In this document: in pieces, positions 34,055 to 40,873 of the stretch
How the letters are laid out: each line of letters starts with the position of its first letter
Position numbering within the stretch: position 1 is the stretch's first letter
Origin: Mycolicibacterium sp. GF69
Lineage (GTDB): Bacteria; Actinomycetota; Actinomycetes; Mycobacteriales; Mycobacteriaceae
NCBI RefSeq assembly: GCF_003284965.1
Contig: NZ_QMEW01000025.1
Coordinates: 1-64,000, forward strand
Direction of reading: 5' to 3'
Length of the DNA stretch: 64,000 nucleotides
The notes under the pieces: generated by a model
The model's database searches: none
The model's input: only the letters and a program-made list of their open reading frames with translations
Told to the model about the DNA's origin: nothing
Position numbers and translations under genes: made by a program

Positions 34055-34870
34055 GTGCGCCAGAATGTGCGGGTGCGCAAGCTGCTGATCGGAGTGTTGG
34101 CCACGGTGCTGGCGGTGGTGCTGGGCGCTGTCGCGGCCGATTTCGGCGCAGCGATTTACGCCGAGTACCGGCTGGCCAGAAGCGTGCGCAGCGCCGCGGA
34201 CCTGCAACATGACCCGTCGGCGGCCATCCTCGGGTTTCCGTTCACCACCCAGGCGATGGACCGCCACTACGACGAAGTCGAGATCAGGGCGAATGGCGTT
34301 GAACACGCGGTGGTGGGCAAGGTCTCGCTGGAAGCCACGCTGCACGAGATCGACCTGCCCGGCGAGTCGTGGCTGGTCGGCCCCGACGACACGCTGCGGG
34401 TAGGCAAGGCCGAGAGCCGCATCATCATCGACTCGACGCATCTGGGCCGATTCATGGACATCCCCGACCTGCTGGTCGAGGCGCCGACCGTGGAGAGCAA
34501 CGACGCCACCGGCGGCACCACCGAATCGGGTATCTCGAGCAACCGCGGCGTGGTGTTCACCGGGACACCGGAAAAAGCCGGCTTCCACGACCGGGTGAGC
34601 ATCGCCGTGGACCTCGAGGTGGCCGGCCCGGACAAGACGACATTGGTGATGACGGCCACCGGCGTCCTGACGGGTCCGAACACCGCCGACCAGGACGTAC
34701 CCGATGACAAGAAGGACGCGGTGCTCGAGGCGTTCACCGCCAGCCTGCCGGGCCAGAAACTGCCGTTCGGGCTGGCGCCCACGGCCCAGGGCGCCCGCGG
34801 CTCCGACATCATCATCGAGGGCATCGCCGAGGGCGTGACCATTGCCCTCGCCGAGTTCAACATGAGATGA
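34055..34870 (+). CDS. lmeA: DUF2993 protein LmeA
   Basis: 271 aa. A hydrophobic N-terminal segment (KLLIGVLATVLAVVLGAVAA) acts as a signal or anchor, followed by a beta-rich DUF2993 lipid-binding domain (residues about 45-271) with ILGFPFTTQAMD. In M. smegmatis the counterpart between glnR and thiX is LmeA, needed for mannan chain elongation of lipomannan and lipoarabinomannan. The true start is one of several in-frame GTGs (34055, 34067, 34073). Confidence 0.85.
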   Translation: MRQNVRVRKLLIGVLATVLAVVLGAVAADFGAAIYAEYRLARSVRSAADLQHDPSAAILGFPFTTQAMDRHYDEVEIRANGVEHAVVGKVSLEATLHEIDLPGESWLVGPDDTLRVGKAESRIIIDSTHLGRFMDIPDLLVEAPTVESNDATGGTTESGISSNRGVVFTGTPEKAGFHDRVSIAVDLEVAGPDKTTLVMTATGVLTGPNTADQDVPDDKKDAVLEAFTASLPGQKLPFGLAPTAQGARGSDIIIEGIAEGVTIALAEFNMR

Positions 34871-34897
34871 GGCTTGCGTGACGGACGGGAGGCGGCG

Positions 34898-35320
34898 ATG
34901 AGCTCTTCGTGGGTTCTGGTGATCACGGTGCTCATCGCGGCACTCGGCGTGGCGTACGTGATCGGGCGACTGCTCGCGCTGCGTTCTGGTCTGCGCAAGG
35001 CGGGCGAGGCCGCGGCCAACGTCGACACCAGCGACCTGGGCCTGTCCTCGACCGGCCCCACGGTTGTGCACTTCTCCGCCGAGTGGTGCGGACCGTGCGC
35101 GGCGGTGCGCAGGGTCGTCGACGAGGTGTGCGCCGAGTTGCCGGCCGTCGCACACGTCGAGATCGACATGGACGCCAACCCGGGTGCCGCGCGGCGGTTA
35201 TCGGTGCTCTCGCTACCCACGACCATCGTCTTCGACAGGAATGGTCGGCCCCGCTATCGGACCCACGGCGTGCCGAAGGCCGCTGACCTGCGTTCGGCAC
35301 TGGAACCGCTGTTGGCTTGA
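34898..35320 (+). CDS. thiX: Membrane-anchored thioredoxin-like protein
   Basis: 140 aa. An N-terminal transmembrane helix (WVLVITVLIAALGVAYVIG) leads to a thioredoxin domain with the redox centre EWCGPC near residue 65 and the cis-Pro segment LSLPTTIVF near 105. ATG 34898 follows GGGAGGCGGCG. It precedes the cysteine-attenuated sulfur operon in the same direction and is Rv0816c by synteny. Confidence 0.85.
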   Translation: MSSSWVLVITVLIAALGVAYVIGRLLALRSGLRKAGEAAANVDTSDLGLSSTGPTVVHFSAEWCGPCAAVRRVVDEVCAELPAVAHVEIDMDANPGAARRLSVLSLPTTIVFDRNGRPRYRTHGVPKAADLRSALEPLLA

Positions 35321-35336
35321 CCGCCGGGTGCATTGG

Positions 35337-35342
35337 TAAGCT
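35337..35342 (+). promoter_or_regulatory. -10 box of the leaderless polycysteine transcript
   Basis: TAAGCT ends 7 bases before GTG 35350, so transcription would begin on the start codon of the leader peptide. TTGGCT (35312-35317) with 19-bp spacing is the nearest -35 candidate. Confidence 0.55.
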
Positions 35343-35349
35343 GTCCGGC

Positions 35350-35442
35350 GTGTCCGCCCGCCTCGAGCCGATGCTCACCAAGCGCCGCGCAGTCGATCTG
35401 TGCCGCGTCGCGGGTTCTTGCTGTTGTTGTCGCAGCTGCTGA
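35350..35442 (+). CDS. Polycysteine leader peptide (cysteine attenuator uORF)
   Basis: 30 codons from GTG 35350 to TGA 35440. The peptide begins MSARLEPMLTKRRAVDLC and ends GSCCCCRSC: six Cys among the last 13 residues, four of them in a row (35419-35430). Leaderless polycysteine ORFs at this locus in mycobacteria are reported as cysteine-responsive attenuators of the operon behind them: when Cys-tRNA is scarce the ribosome stalls and downstream genes are expressed. Here the downstream DUF4395, sulfurtransferase and sseC genes fit that scheme. No Shine-Dalgarno is present or needed. Confidence 0.9.
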   Translation: MSARLEPMLTKRRAVDLCRVAGSCCCCRSC

Positions 35443-35535
35443 GTAGCCGCGCCCTTCTTCGCGCCGCACTCGGGAGCGACCTTCTGTGGTCATTCCCCGT
35501 TCAGCCCAGCCCACGACTGCAACAGGAGCATATGA

Positions 35536-36012
35536 ATGTCAGCAACGAACACCGCGACACCGGATCAGGTGGACGTGCGCGGGCCGCGCTTCGCGGCCTG
35601 GCTCACCACCGCGGTGATCGTGGCGACGGTGTTGGTGTGGCCCGTTAGCCCGGCGGCCTCGGCGGTGCTTCTGGGCGTGCAGGCGGTGGTGTTCGCCATC
35701 GGTGCGTGGCTTGGGCCGCGCTCGCACCCCTATGGTCTGGTCTTCGGCCGTCTCGTCGCACCCCGGCTCGGTCCCGTCACCGAGAAGGAGCCGGTGCCAC
35801 CGCTCAAATTCGCCCAACTCGTCGGTTTCCTCTTCGCGGTGGTCGGCGTCGTCGGGTTCGCGGCCGGTGCGCCGCTGGTCGGTCTGGTCGCCGCCGGCTT
35901 CGCGCTCGTAGCGGCCTTCCTCAACGCCGCCTTCGGCATCTGTCTGGGCTGTCACATCTACCCGCTGGTCGCACGCCTTCGTAGGAACGCAAGCGCACCT
36001 TCGTCCGCATAG
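35536..36012 (+). CDS. DUF4395 membrane protein
   Basis: 158 aa with four predicted transmembrane segments. The region RGPRFAAWLTTAVIVATVLV at the N-terminus and the conserved AAFGICLGCHIYPLVARL at the end carry the Cys pair (C-L-G-C) of this family. It is often next to sulfurtransferases and is presumed to move or handle sulfur species. ATG 35536 follows AGGAG. It is the first gene behind the cysteine attenuator. Confidence 0.85.
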   Translation: MSATNTATPDQVDVRGPRFAAWLTTAVIVATVLVWPVSPAASAVLLGVQAVVFAIGAWLGPRSHPYGLVFGRLVAPRLGPVTEKEPVPPLKFAQLVGFLFAVVGVVGFAAGAPLVGLVAAGFALVAAFLNAAFGICLGCHIYPLVARLRRNASAPSSA

Positions 36013-36049
36013 AACTTCGAAACGAAAAGCAACCGAAAGGATTTCCGCT

Positions 36050-36883
36050 ATGGCACGCTCCGACGTCCTGGTCACAGCTGACTGGGCCGAGAGCAATCTC
36101 AATGCGCCTAACACCGTGTTCGTCGAGGTCGACGAGGACACCAGCGCCTACGACGGCGGCCACATCGAAGGCGCCGTCAGGATCGACTGGAAGACCGACC
36201 TGCAAGATCCGGTGCGTCGCGATTTCGTTGACCAGCAACAGTTCTCGAAACTGCTCAGCGAGCGCGGCATCGCCAACGACGACACCGTCGTGCTCTACGG
36301 CGGCAACAACAACTGGTTCGCCGCGTACGCCTACTGGTACTTCAAGCTGTACGGACACCAGGACGTCAAGCTGCTCGACGGCGGCCGCAAGAAGTGGGAA
36401 CTCGACGGTCGTCCGCTGTCGACCGAGCCGCCCAAGCGACCGGCGACCAGCTACACGGCCAAGGCGCCGGACAACAGCATCCGCGCCTTCCGTGACGAGG
36501 TGATCGCCGCAATCAACGCCAAGAACCTGGTCGACGTGCGCTCCCCGGACGAGTTCTCCGGCAAGATCCTGGCCCCCGCACACCTGCCCCAGGAGCAGAG
36601 CCAGCGACCCGGGCATATCCCCGGCGCGATCAACGTTCCGTGGAGCAAGGCGGCCAACGACGACGGCACGTTCAAGTCCGACGAGAATCTCGCGAAGCTG
36701 TACGCCGAGGCCGGCCTCGACGGCGAGAAGGAGACCATCGCCTACTGCCGCATCGGTGAGCGTTCGTCGCACACCTGGTTCGTGCTGCAGGAGCTGTTGG
36801 GACACAAGAACGTCAAGAACTACGACGGCAGTTGGACCGAATACGGCTCCCTGGTGGGAGCCCCGATCGAGTTGGGAAGTTGA
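36050..36883 (+). CDS. cysA2: Thiosulfate sulfurtransferase (two-domain rhodanese)
   Basis: 277 aa. Two rhodanese domains, the first inactive (GGNNNWFAAYAYWYF), the second with the active-site loop CRIGERSSHTW near residue 232. It transfers sulfane sulfur from thiosulfate to acceptors. AAAGGA precedes ATG 36050. The sseC gene follows after 1 bp, the cysA-sseC pairing of M. tuberculosis. Confidence 0.93.
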   Translation: MARSDVLVTADWAESNLNAPNTVFVEVDEDTSAYDGGHIEGAVRIDWKTDLQDPVRRDFVDQQQFSKLLSERGIANDDTVVLYGGNNNWFAAYAYWYFKLYGHQDVKLLDGGRKKWELDGRPLSTEPPKRPATSYTAKAPDNSIRAFRDEVIAAINAKNLVDVRSPDEFSGKILAPAHLPQEQSQRPGHIPGAINVPWSKAANDDGTFKSDENLAKLYAEAGLDGEKETIAYCRIGERSSHTWFVLQELLGHKNVKNYDGSWTEYGSLVGAPIELGS

Positions 36884-36884
36884 T

Positions 36885-37187
36885 ATGTGCTCTGCCCCGA
36901 AACAAGGCCTGACGTTGCCCGCCAGCGTCGACTTGGAGAAGGAGACGGTGATCACCGGCCGCGTCGTGGACGGGTCGGGACAGGCGGTCGGCGGTGCGTT
37001 CGTGCGGCTGCTGGACAGCTCCGACGAGTTCACCGCCGAGGTGGTCGCGTCGGCCACCGGCGACTTCCGGTTCTTCGCGGCGCCCGGCACCTGGACCCTG
37101 CGCGCGCTGTCGAAGCTCGGCAACGGCGATGCCGTCATCGCGCCGTCCGGTGCGGGCATCCACGAGGTCGACGTCAAGGTCGCCTGA
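36885..37187 (+). CDS. sseC: DUF1416 protein SseC
   Basis: 100 aa, a carboxypeptidase-regulatory-like beta sandwich (VITGRVVDGSGQAVGGAFVR; GTWTLRALSKLG). It starts MCSAPKQG at ATG 36885, 1 bp after the rhodanese stop, so the two are translated together. The role is unknown but it is consistently linked to sulfurtransferase. Confidence 0.88.
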   Translation: MCSAPKQGLTLPASVDLEKETVITGRVVDGSGQAVGGAFVRLLDSSDEFTAEVVASATGDFRFFAAPGTWTLRALSKLGNGDAVIAPSGAGIHEVDVKVA

Positions 37188-37194
37188 CTTCGGC

Positions 37195-37253
37195 TCGAAC
37201 GTGAGCTTGTGATCGACGATCGACGGAGATCTCGCACACAAGTTCACGTTCGA
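37195..37253. terminator. Long hairpin after the sulfur operon
   Basis: TCGAACGTGAGCTTGTG (37195-37211) pairs with 37237-37253 over 17 bp with one G-U pair and a 25-nt loop. It lies 7 bp after the sseC stop. It shares the core CGAACGTG with the hairpin at 7506-7569. Confidence 0.6.
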
Positions 37254-37303
37254 CCCATGAGCCCGGCGCACCGGGCTCACCCGTGACGATTAGACTCGTG
37301 CCC

Positions 37304-37402
37304 GTGGTGCTGTTCTTCGAACTCCTGCTCGTGACCGCAACCGTGGTCATCACCTGGTTCGCGTTGTACGCGGTGTACCGGCTGATCACCGACGAGTCGT
37401 GA
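37304..37402 (+). CDS. 32-aa membrane peptide
   Basis: GTG 37304 to TGA 37402. The peptide is one hydrophobic helix (FFELLLVTATVVITWFALYA) followed by VYRLITDES. The stop overlaps the GTG start of the nitrobindin-like gene, so the two are translationally coupled. TAGACT (37291-37296), 7 bp before the GTG, makes a leaderless transcript likely. I do not recognise the family, but the helix composition and coupling argue it is real. Confidence 0.7.
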   Translation: MVLFFELLLVTATVVITWFALYAVYRLITDES

Positions 37403-38028
37403 CGTCCGGGGACGACGCAGTAGCAGCGGCGGCTGAACGCGCGAAAACCACCGCCGCGCGGAACATCCCGGTACTCGGTGACCTGCCAGCGCCGTCGGAC
37501 ACCGCCAATCTGCGCGAAGGCGTGAACCTCAACGACGCACTGCTGGCGCTGCTGCCGCTGGTCGGCGTCTGGCGCGGTGAGGGTGAGGGCCGCGGTGCCG
37601 ACGGGGATTACCGGTTCGGCCAGCAGATCGTGGTCTCGCACGACGGCGGGGACTACCTGATCTGGGAAGCGCGCTCATGGCGGTTGACCGACGCAGGCGA
37701 TTACGACGAGCCAGCGCTGCGCGAGTCGGGCTTCTGGCGATTCGTCAACGATCCGGCAGACCCTTCCGAGTCCCAGGCGATCGAACTCCTGCTGGCCCAT
37801 TCCGCCGGCTACATCGAGTTGTTCTACGGCCGCCCCCTCACCCAGTCGTCGTGGGAGCTGGTCACGGACGCGTTGGCGCGCAGTAAGTCGGGGATGCTGG
37901 TCGGCGGCGCGAAGCGGCTCTACGGCATTGTCGAGGGCGGTGATCTGGCCTACGTCGAGGAACGCGTCGACGCCGACGGCGGCCTGGTCCCGCACCTGTC
38001 GGCCCGGCTGTCGAGGTTCGTCGGCTGA
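37399..38028 (+). CDS. Nitrobindin / FABP-like heme-binding protein
   Basis: 209 aa. The beta-barrel starts LLPLVGVWRGEGEGRG near residue 55, a family hallmark, and ends with a Ser/Arg-rich strand (HLSARLSRF). Nitrobindins bind heme b and react with NO or peroxynitrite; the M. tuberculosis counterpart Rv0813c is reported as FABP-like. GTG 37399 overlaps the small peptide stop; the next gene overlaps by 1 base. Confidence 0.85.
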   Translation: MTSGDDAVAAAAERAKTTAARNIPVLGDLPAPSDTANLREGVNLNDALLALLPLVGVWRGEGEGRGADGDYRFGQQIVVSHDGGDYLIWEARSWRLTDAGDYDEPALRESGFWRFVNDPADPSESQAIELLLAHSAGYIELFYGRPLTQSSWELVTDALARSKSGMLVGGAKRLYGIVEGGDLAYVEERVDADGGLVPHLSARLSRFVG

Positions 38029-38285
38029 TGCGCAGCTGGCTCGCCCCGGTCCTCGCCGCGACCGCGATTCTGGCCGGTTGCGCGTCGGAACCTCCGGCCG
38101 AACAGCAGACCACCACCACCTCGGAAGCCCCGGCCGGGCACGGGTCGCTGGCGCAGTGTCTGGATGACCACGGTGTGCCCGCCGCGCCCGGTCCCGGCGG
38201 CGGGCCGCCACCTGGGATCGATCCCGATACCTGGCATGAGGCCATGCAGGCCTGTGCCATGTTTGCGCCCGGCCCCGCCAACTGA
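38028..38285 (+). CDS. Small lipoprotein
   Basis: 85 aa from ATG 38028. Signal peptide with lipobox ILAGC (Cys near residue 18), then a Thr/Ala-rich linker and a compact end with LAQCLDDHGV and HEAMQACAMF, the two Cys probably bonded. It overlaps the nitrobindin-like gene stop by one base and ends the operon. Function unknown. Confidence 0.75.
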   Translation: MRSWLAPVLAATAILAGCASEPPAEQQTTTTSEAPAGHGSLAQCLDDHGVPAAPGPGGGPPPGIDPDTWHEAMQACAMFAPGPAN

Positions 38286-38303
38286 GCACACGCAGATATG
38301 GAG

Positions 38304-38355
38304 CGGCCCCCGAGCCGTGTGTTCCTGGCGGACAAGACCGGGGGCTCGGGGGCCG
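38304..38355. terminator. GC-rich hairpin, usable in both directions
   Basis: CGGCCCCCGAGCC (38304-38316) and GGCTCGGGGGCCG (38343-38355), 13-bp stem, 26-nt loop. It can terminate the lipoprotein operon from the left and the predicted leftward RNA from the right. Confidence 0.6.
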
Positions 38356-38491
38356 GGTGACTGCGGGGAATTCGCCAGCGCGCGCAGGACGCGAAGAGCT
38401 CTTAGCTCATTCCCCTGGCGCTGCTAGCTCGCAGCCGCCTCACAAGTCCATAAGTCACTCAAAATCTCGGACCACCTCCTCTCCTGTGTAC
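38304..38491 (-). ncRNA. Predicted leftward structured RNA (unidentified)
   Basis: This gap between convergent genes has a promoter-like TTGTCG-17 bp-TACCGT (38497-38525, minus strand), then about 185 nt able to fold strongly, then the hairpin at 38304-38355. Notable features: an AGGAGAGGAGG element (about 38475-38485), a GGTCC...GGACT stem, a GGCGGCTGCGAGCTAGCAGCGCC-type hairpin at about 38417-38439 (given in parts: GCTGC and GCAGC arms), and GGGGAAT pairing with ATTCCCC across about 45 nt. Small reading frames exist within it (6 codons from GTG 38475; 12 codons from TTG 38462). The + strand copy carries CACCTCCTCTCCT, like the 16S 3' end. I know no match. Confidence 0.4.
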
Positions 38492-38496
38492 GAGCG

Positions 38497-38525
38497 ACGG
38501 TACCCGCGCGTGCAGGAGGCGACAA
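38497..38525 (-). promoter_or_regulatory. Promoter of the predicted RNA
   Basis: TTGTCG at 38520-38525 and TACCGT at 38497-38502, 17 bp apart, minus strand. This places a start near 38489-38491, just before the structured segment. Confidence 0.45.
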
Positions 38526-38548
38526 CCGATTTCCGGTCGGTTCAGCGC

Positions 38549-39436
38549 TCAGCGATCACTGACGATCGCGGCATCGACGAGTCCGGCGAATTCGGCCGCC
38601 AGCGGGCTCGTGGGCAGTGGCTTGCCGTCGAGGGTGTGCACCCGCGCCGCGAGCGTGATACTCGACACGAGCCAAACACCCTGTGCGGTAAGCAGATCGG
38701 CAGGTCGCAGGGAGCGGTAGTCGCAGTCGTAGCCCTTGTTGCGCGCCACCTCGAACAGCGCCTGCTGCGTGGTGCCACGCAGGATCGGAAACCACGGCGG
38801 CGGGGTGAACAACGCGAGATCGCCCGCGCCTGGCTCGGACTCGGCGGCGATCACCACCGTCGAGCGCGGACCCTCGAGGATGAAACCGTCGGAGCCGACG
38901 AAGACCACATCGCCGGCGCCGTTGCGCTCGGCGTGCCGCAGCGCGGCCATGTTCACCGCGTAGGACAGCGTCTTGGCCCCGGCCAGCAGCCACGACATCT
39001 CGGCGGTGCCCTCGGCGGGTAGTCCGCGCGCCAGCGTCAGCGCCGCAAGGCCGTTGCGCCGCACCTCGGCCACCCGCGCCGGCAACGCGCCGATCGTCGC
39101 GAACGCCGTCGGCGGTGAGCCACCTTCGCGTCCGCGGCTGTACACCAACCGCAGCACACCCTCGTCGCCCGTCTGCGAGGTCCATTGGGCCACGGCCGCG
39201 GACACCGCGGTGCGCCACCGGGTCAGGTCGGGGGCCGGGAGGTCGATCATCCGCGCCGACTGGCCGAGCCGGGACAGATGAGCCTCGAGCAGGCACGGCC
39301 TGCCGCCGCGGACCAGCAGCGTCTCGAAGACGCCGTCACCGCGGACCGCCGCGAGGTCGTCGGCGTACAGCAGCGGCGCCGCCGGATCGTGCAATCGCCC
39401 GTCGAGCGTCACCACGACCTCTGGTTCGCCAGCCAT
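38549..39436 (-). CDS. Fold-type IV PLP aminotransferase, PabC-like
   Basis: 295 aa. Starts MAGEPEVVVTLDGRLHDP at ATG 39436. It contains GDGVFETLLV near 40, the PLP Lys in AGAKTLSYAVNMAALRHAERN (first 20 shown here as AGAKTLSYAVNMAALRHAER) near 165, and the phosphate-binding FILEGPRSTVVI near 196. Such enzymes are 4-amino-4-deoxychorismate lyases (folate) or branched-chain aminotransferases; M. tuberculosis Rv0812 is the counterpart. It diverges from ygfZ. Confidence 0.8.
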   Translation of the reverse strand: MAGEPEVVVTLDGRLHDPAAPLLYADDLAAVRGDGVFETLLVRGGRPCLLEAHLSRLGQSARMIDLPAPDLTRWRTAVSAAVAQWTSQTGDEGVLRLVYSRGREGGSPPTAFATIGALPARVAEVRRNGLAALTLARGLPAEGTAEMSWLLAGAKTLSYAVNMAALRHAERNGAGDVVFVGSDGFILEGPRSTVVIAAESEPGAGDLALFTPPPWFPILRGTTQQALFEVARNKGYDCDYRSLRPADLLTAQGVWLVSSITLAARVHTLDGKPLPTSPLAAEFAGLVDAAIVSDR

Positions 39437-39487
39437 GGGGCCAAAGCGTAGCCCCGGGCGCGCGCACGCCGAACGTAGAGTTGAGCT

Positions 39488-40564
39488 GTGACATTCTCCG
39501 GCCCAGCCGTCCCCGCTCCCGATACCGGACCCGACGCCGGCGCCGCCTGGCATTACGGCGATCCGCTTGGCGAGCAACGCGCCGCGGCGGACACGGCCGT
39601 CGTCGTGGACCGCTCACACCGCGCCGTGCTCGCCCTCAGCGGCGCGGACCGCAAGACCTGGCTGCACAACCTGACCACCCAGCACGTCAGCGAACTACCC
39701 GACGGCGCGGTCACCGAGAATCTCAGCCTCGACGGCCAGGGTCGTGTCGAAGATCACTGGGTGCAGACCGAACTCGACGGGGTCACCTATATCGACACCG
39801 AACCCTCGCGGGGTGAGGCGCTGCTGAGCTATCTGCGCAAGATGGTCTTCTGGTCCGACGTCGCGGTGGAACCGGCCGACCTCGCGGTGTTGTCTCTGCT
39901 CGGGCCGGGCTTGGCCGACGCCGCGGTGCTCGATGCGCTGGGTGTCGGTTCGCTCCCGGCCGAGCGCACGGCCGTGGCGCTGCCCGAGGGCGGCTTCCTG
40001 CGCCGCCTCGATGGACCCCGACTCGAAATCGACCTCGTGGTCCCGCGCGACCAGGTCGAACGGTGGCGGCAGCGGCTCGGCGACGCCGGGGTTCGGGCCG
40101 CTGGGATGTGGACCTACGAGGCCTACCGGGTGGCCGCCCTGCGGCCCCGCCTGGGTGTGGACACCGACGAGCGGACGATCCCGCACGAGGTCGGCTGGAT
40201 CGGCCCCGCCGTACACCTGGACAAGGGCTGTTACCGAGGCCAGGAAACCGTCGCGCGGGTGCACAACCTGGGTAAACCGCCCCGGATGCTGGTTCTGCTG
40301 CATCTCGACGGTTCCACCGACCGGCCCGAGACGGGGGCGCCGGTGCTCGCCGGCGGCCGGACGGTCGGCCGCCTCGGAACCGTCGTCGATCACGTCGACG
40401 AGGGCCCCGTCGCGCTGGCGTTGCTCAAGCGCGGGCTGCCCGCCGACACCGAACTGAGCGTCGAGGGTGTGTCGGCTGTCATCGACGCGGAGTCGATGCC
40501 GCCGCCCGACGTCGCAGGTGCAGGGCGGCGCGCCGTCGATCGACTGCGGAGCGGAACCCGGTGA
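39488..40564 (+). CDS. ygfZ: Folate-binding protein YgfZ (GcvT-like)
   Basis: 358 aa. GcvT-fold with the YgfZ signature KGCYRGQETVAR near residue 245, whose Cys is required in Fe-S cluster repair or assembly with tetrahydrofolate; no glycine-cleavage active site. GTG 39488 lies 51 bp from the divergent PabC-like gene, a meaningful pairing because PabC makes a folate precursor. Confidence 0.9.
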   Translation: MTFSGPAVPAPDTGPDAGAAWHYGDPLGEQRAAADTAVVVDRSHRAVLALSGADRKTWLHNLTTQHVSELPDGAVTENLSLDGQGRVEDHWVQTELDGVTYIDTEPSRGEALLSYLRKMVFWSDVAVEPADLAVLSLLGPGLADAAVLDALGVGSLPAERTAVALPEGGFLRRLDGPRLEIDLVVPRDQVERWRQRLGDAGVRAAGMWTYEAYRVAALRPRLGVDTDERTIPHEVGWIGPAVHLDKGCYRGQETVARVHNLGKPPRMLVLLHLDGSTDRPETGAPVLAGGRTVGRLGTVVDHVDEGPVALALLKRGLPADTELSVEGVSAVIDAESMPPPDVAGAGRRAVDRLRSGTR

Positions 40565-40602
40565 GGGGCGAGGGCCTGGCAGCGCACCGCGGGCAAGCAC
40601 GG

Positions 40603-40667
40603 TAAAGTGTCGGCAGGACGATAAAAGACAGATCAGATCGGAGCCGCCTGCAAATCGGGCCGCTCCG
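40603..40667 (+). promoter_or_regulatory. Promoter and leader hairpin of the DUF3073 gene
   Basis: TAAAGT (40603-40608) is a -10 box. CGGAGC (40639-40644) and GCTCCG (40662-40667) close a hairpin in the leader. GAGGGGG (40677-40683) is the ribosome binding site and is followed directly by CCCCCC before ATG 40691, so it could be masked by pairing. Confidence 0.45.
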
Positions 40668-40690
40668 TTATTGCGCGAGGGGGTCCCCCC

Positions 40691-40870
40691 ATGGGCCGCG
40701 GCCGGGCAAAGGCAAAGCAGACCAAGGTTGCTCGTGAGCTCAAGTACAGCTCACCACAGACTGACTTCGAGCGGCTTCAGCGCGAGTTGTCGGGCGCTTC
40801 CGATAACGACCTGGCGGGCACCGACTCGGTTGCCGACGACTGGGTCGAAGAGGACGACTGGCGTCGCTGA
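40691..40870 (+). CDS. DUF3073 small protein
   Basis: 59 aa. Basic N-terminus GRGRAKAKQTKVARELKYSS, then an acidic Trp-containing end (DDWVEEDDW). This is the conserved actinobacterial DUF3073 family, Rv0810c in M. tuberculosis. The function is unknown; the two-charge layout suggests nucleic-acid or ribosome contact (inference). Convergent with purM, 3 bp apart. Confidence 0.85.
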   Translation: MGRGRAKAKQTKVARELKYSSPQTDFERLQRELSGASDNDLAGTDSVADDWVEEDDWRR

Positions 40871-40873
40871 TTC

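Noticed and set aside
38356..38500. tmRNA, riboswitch or 16S fragment in the gap
   Set aside because: The GGGG/CCCC closure and CACCTCCTCTCCT recall tmRNA and the 16S 3' end, but no tag frame, tRNA-like end or conserved riboswitch core is present, and the similarity to 16S is limited to about 9 bases.
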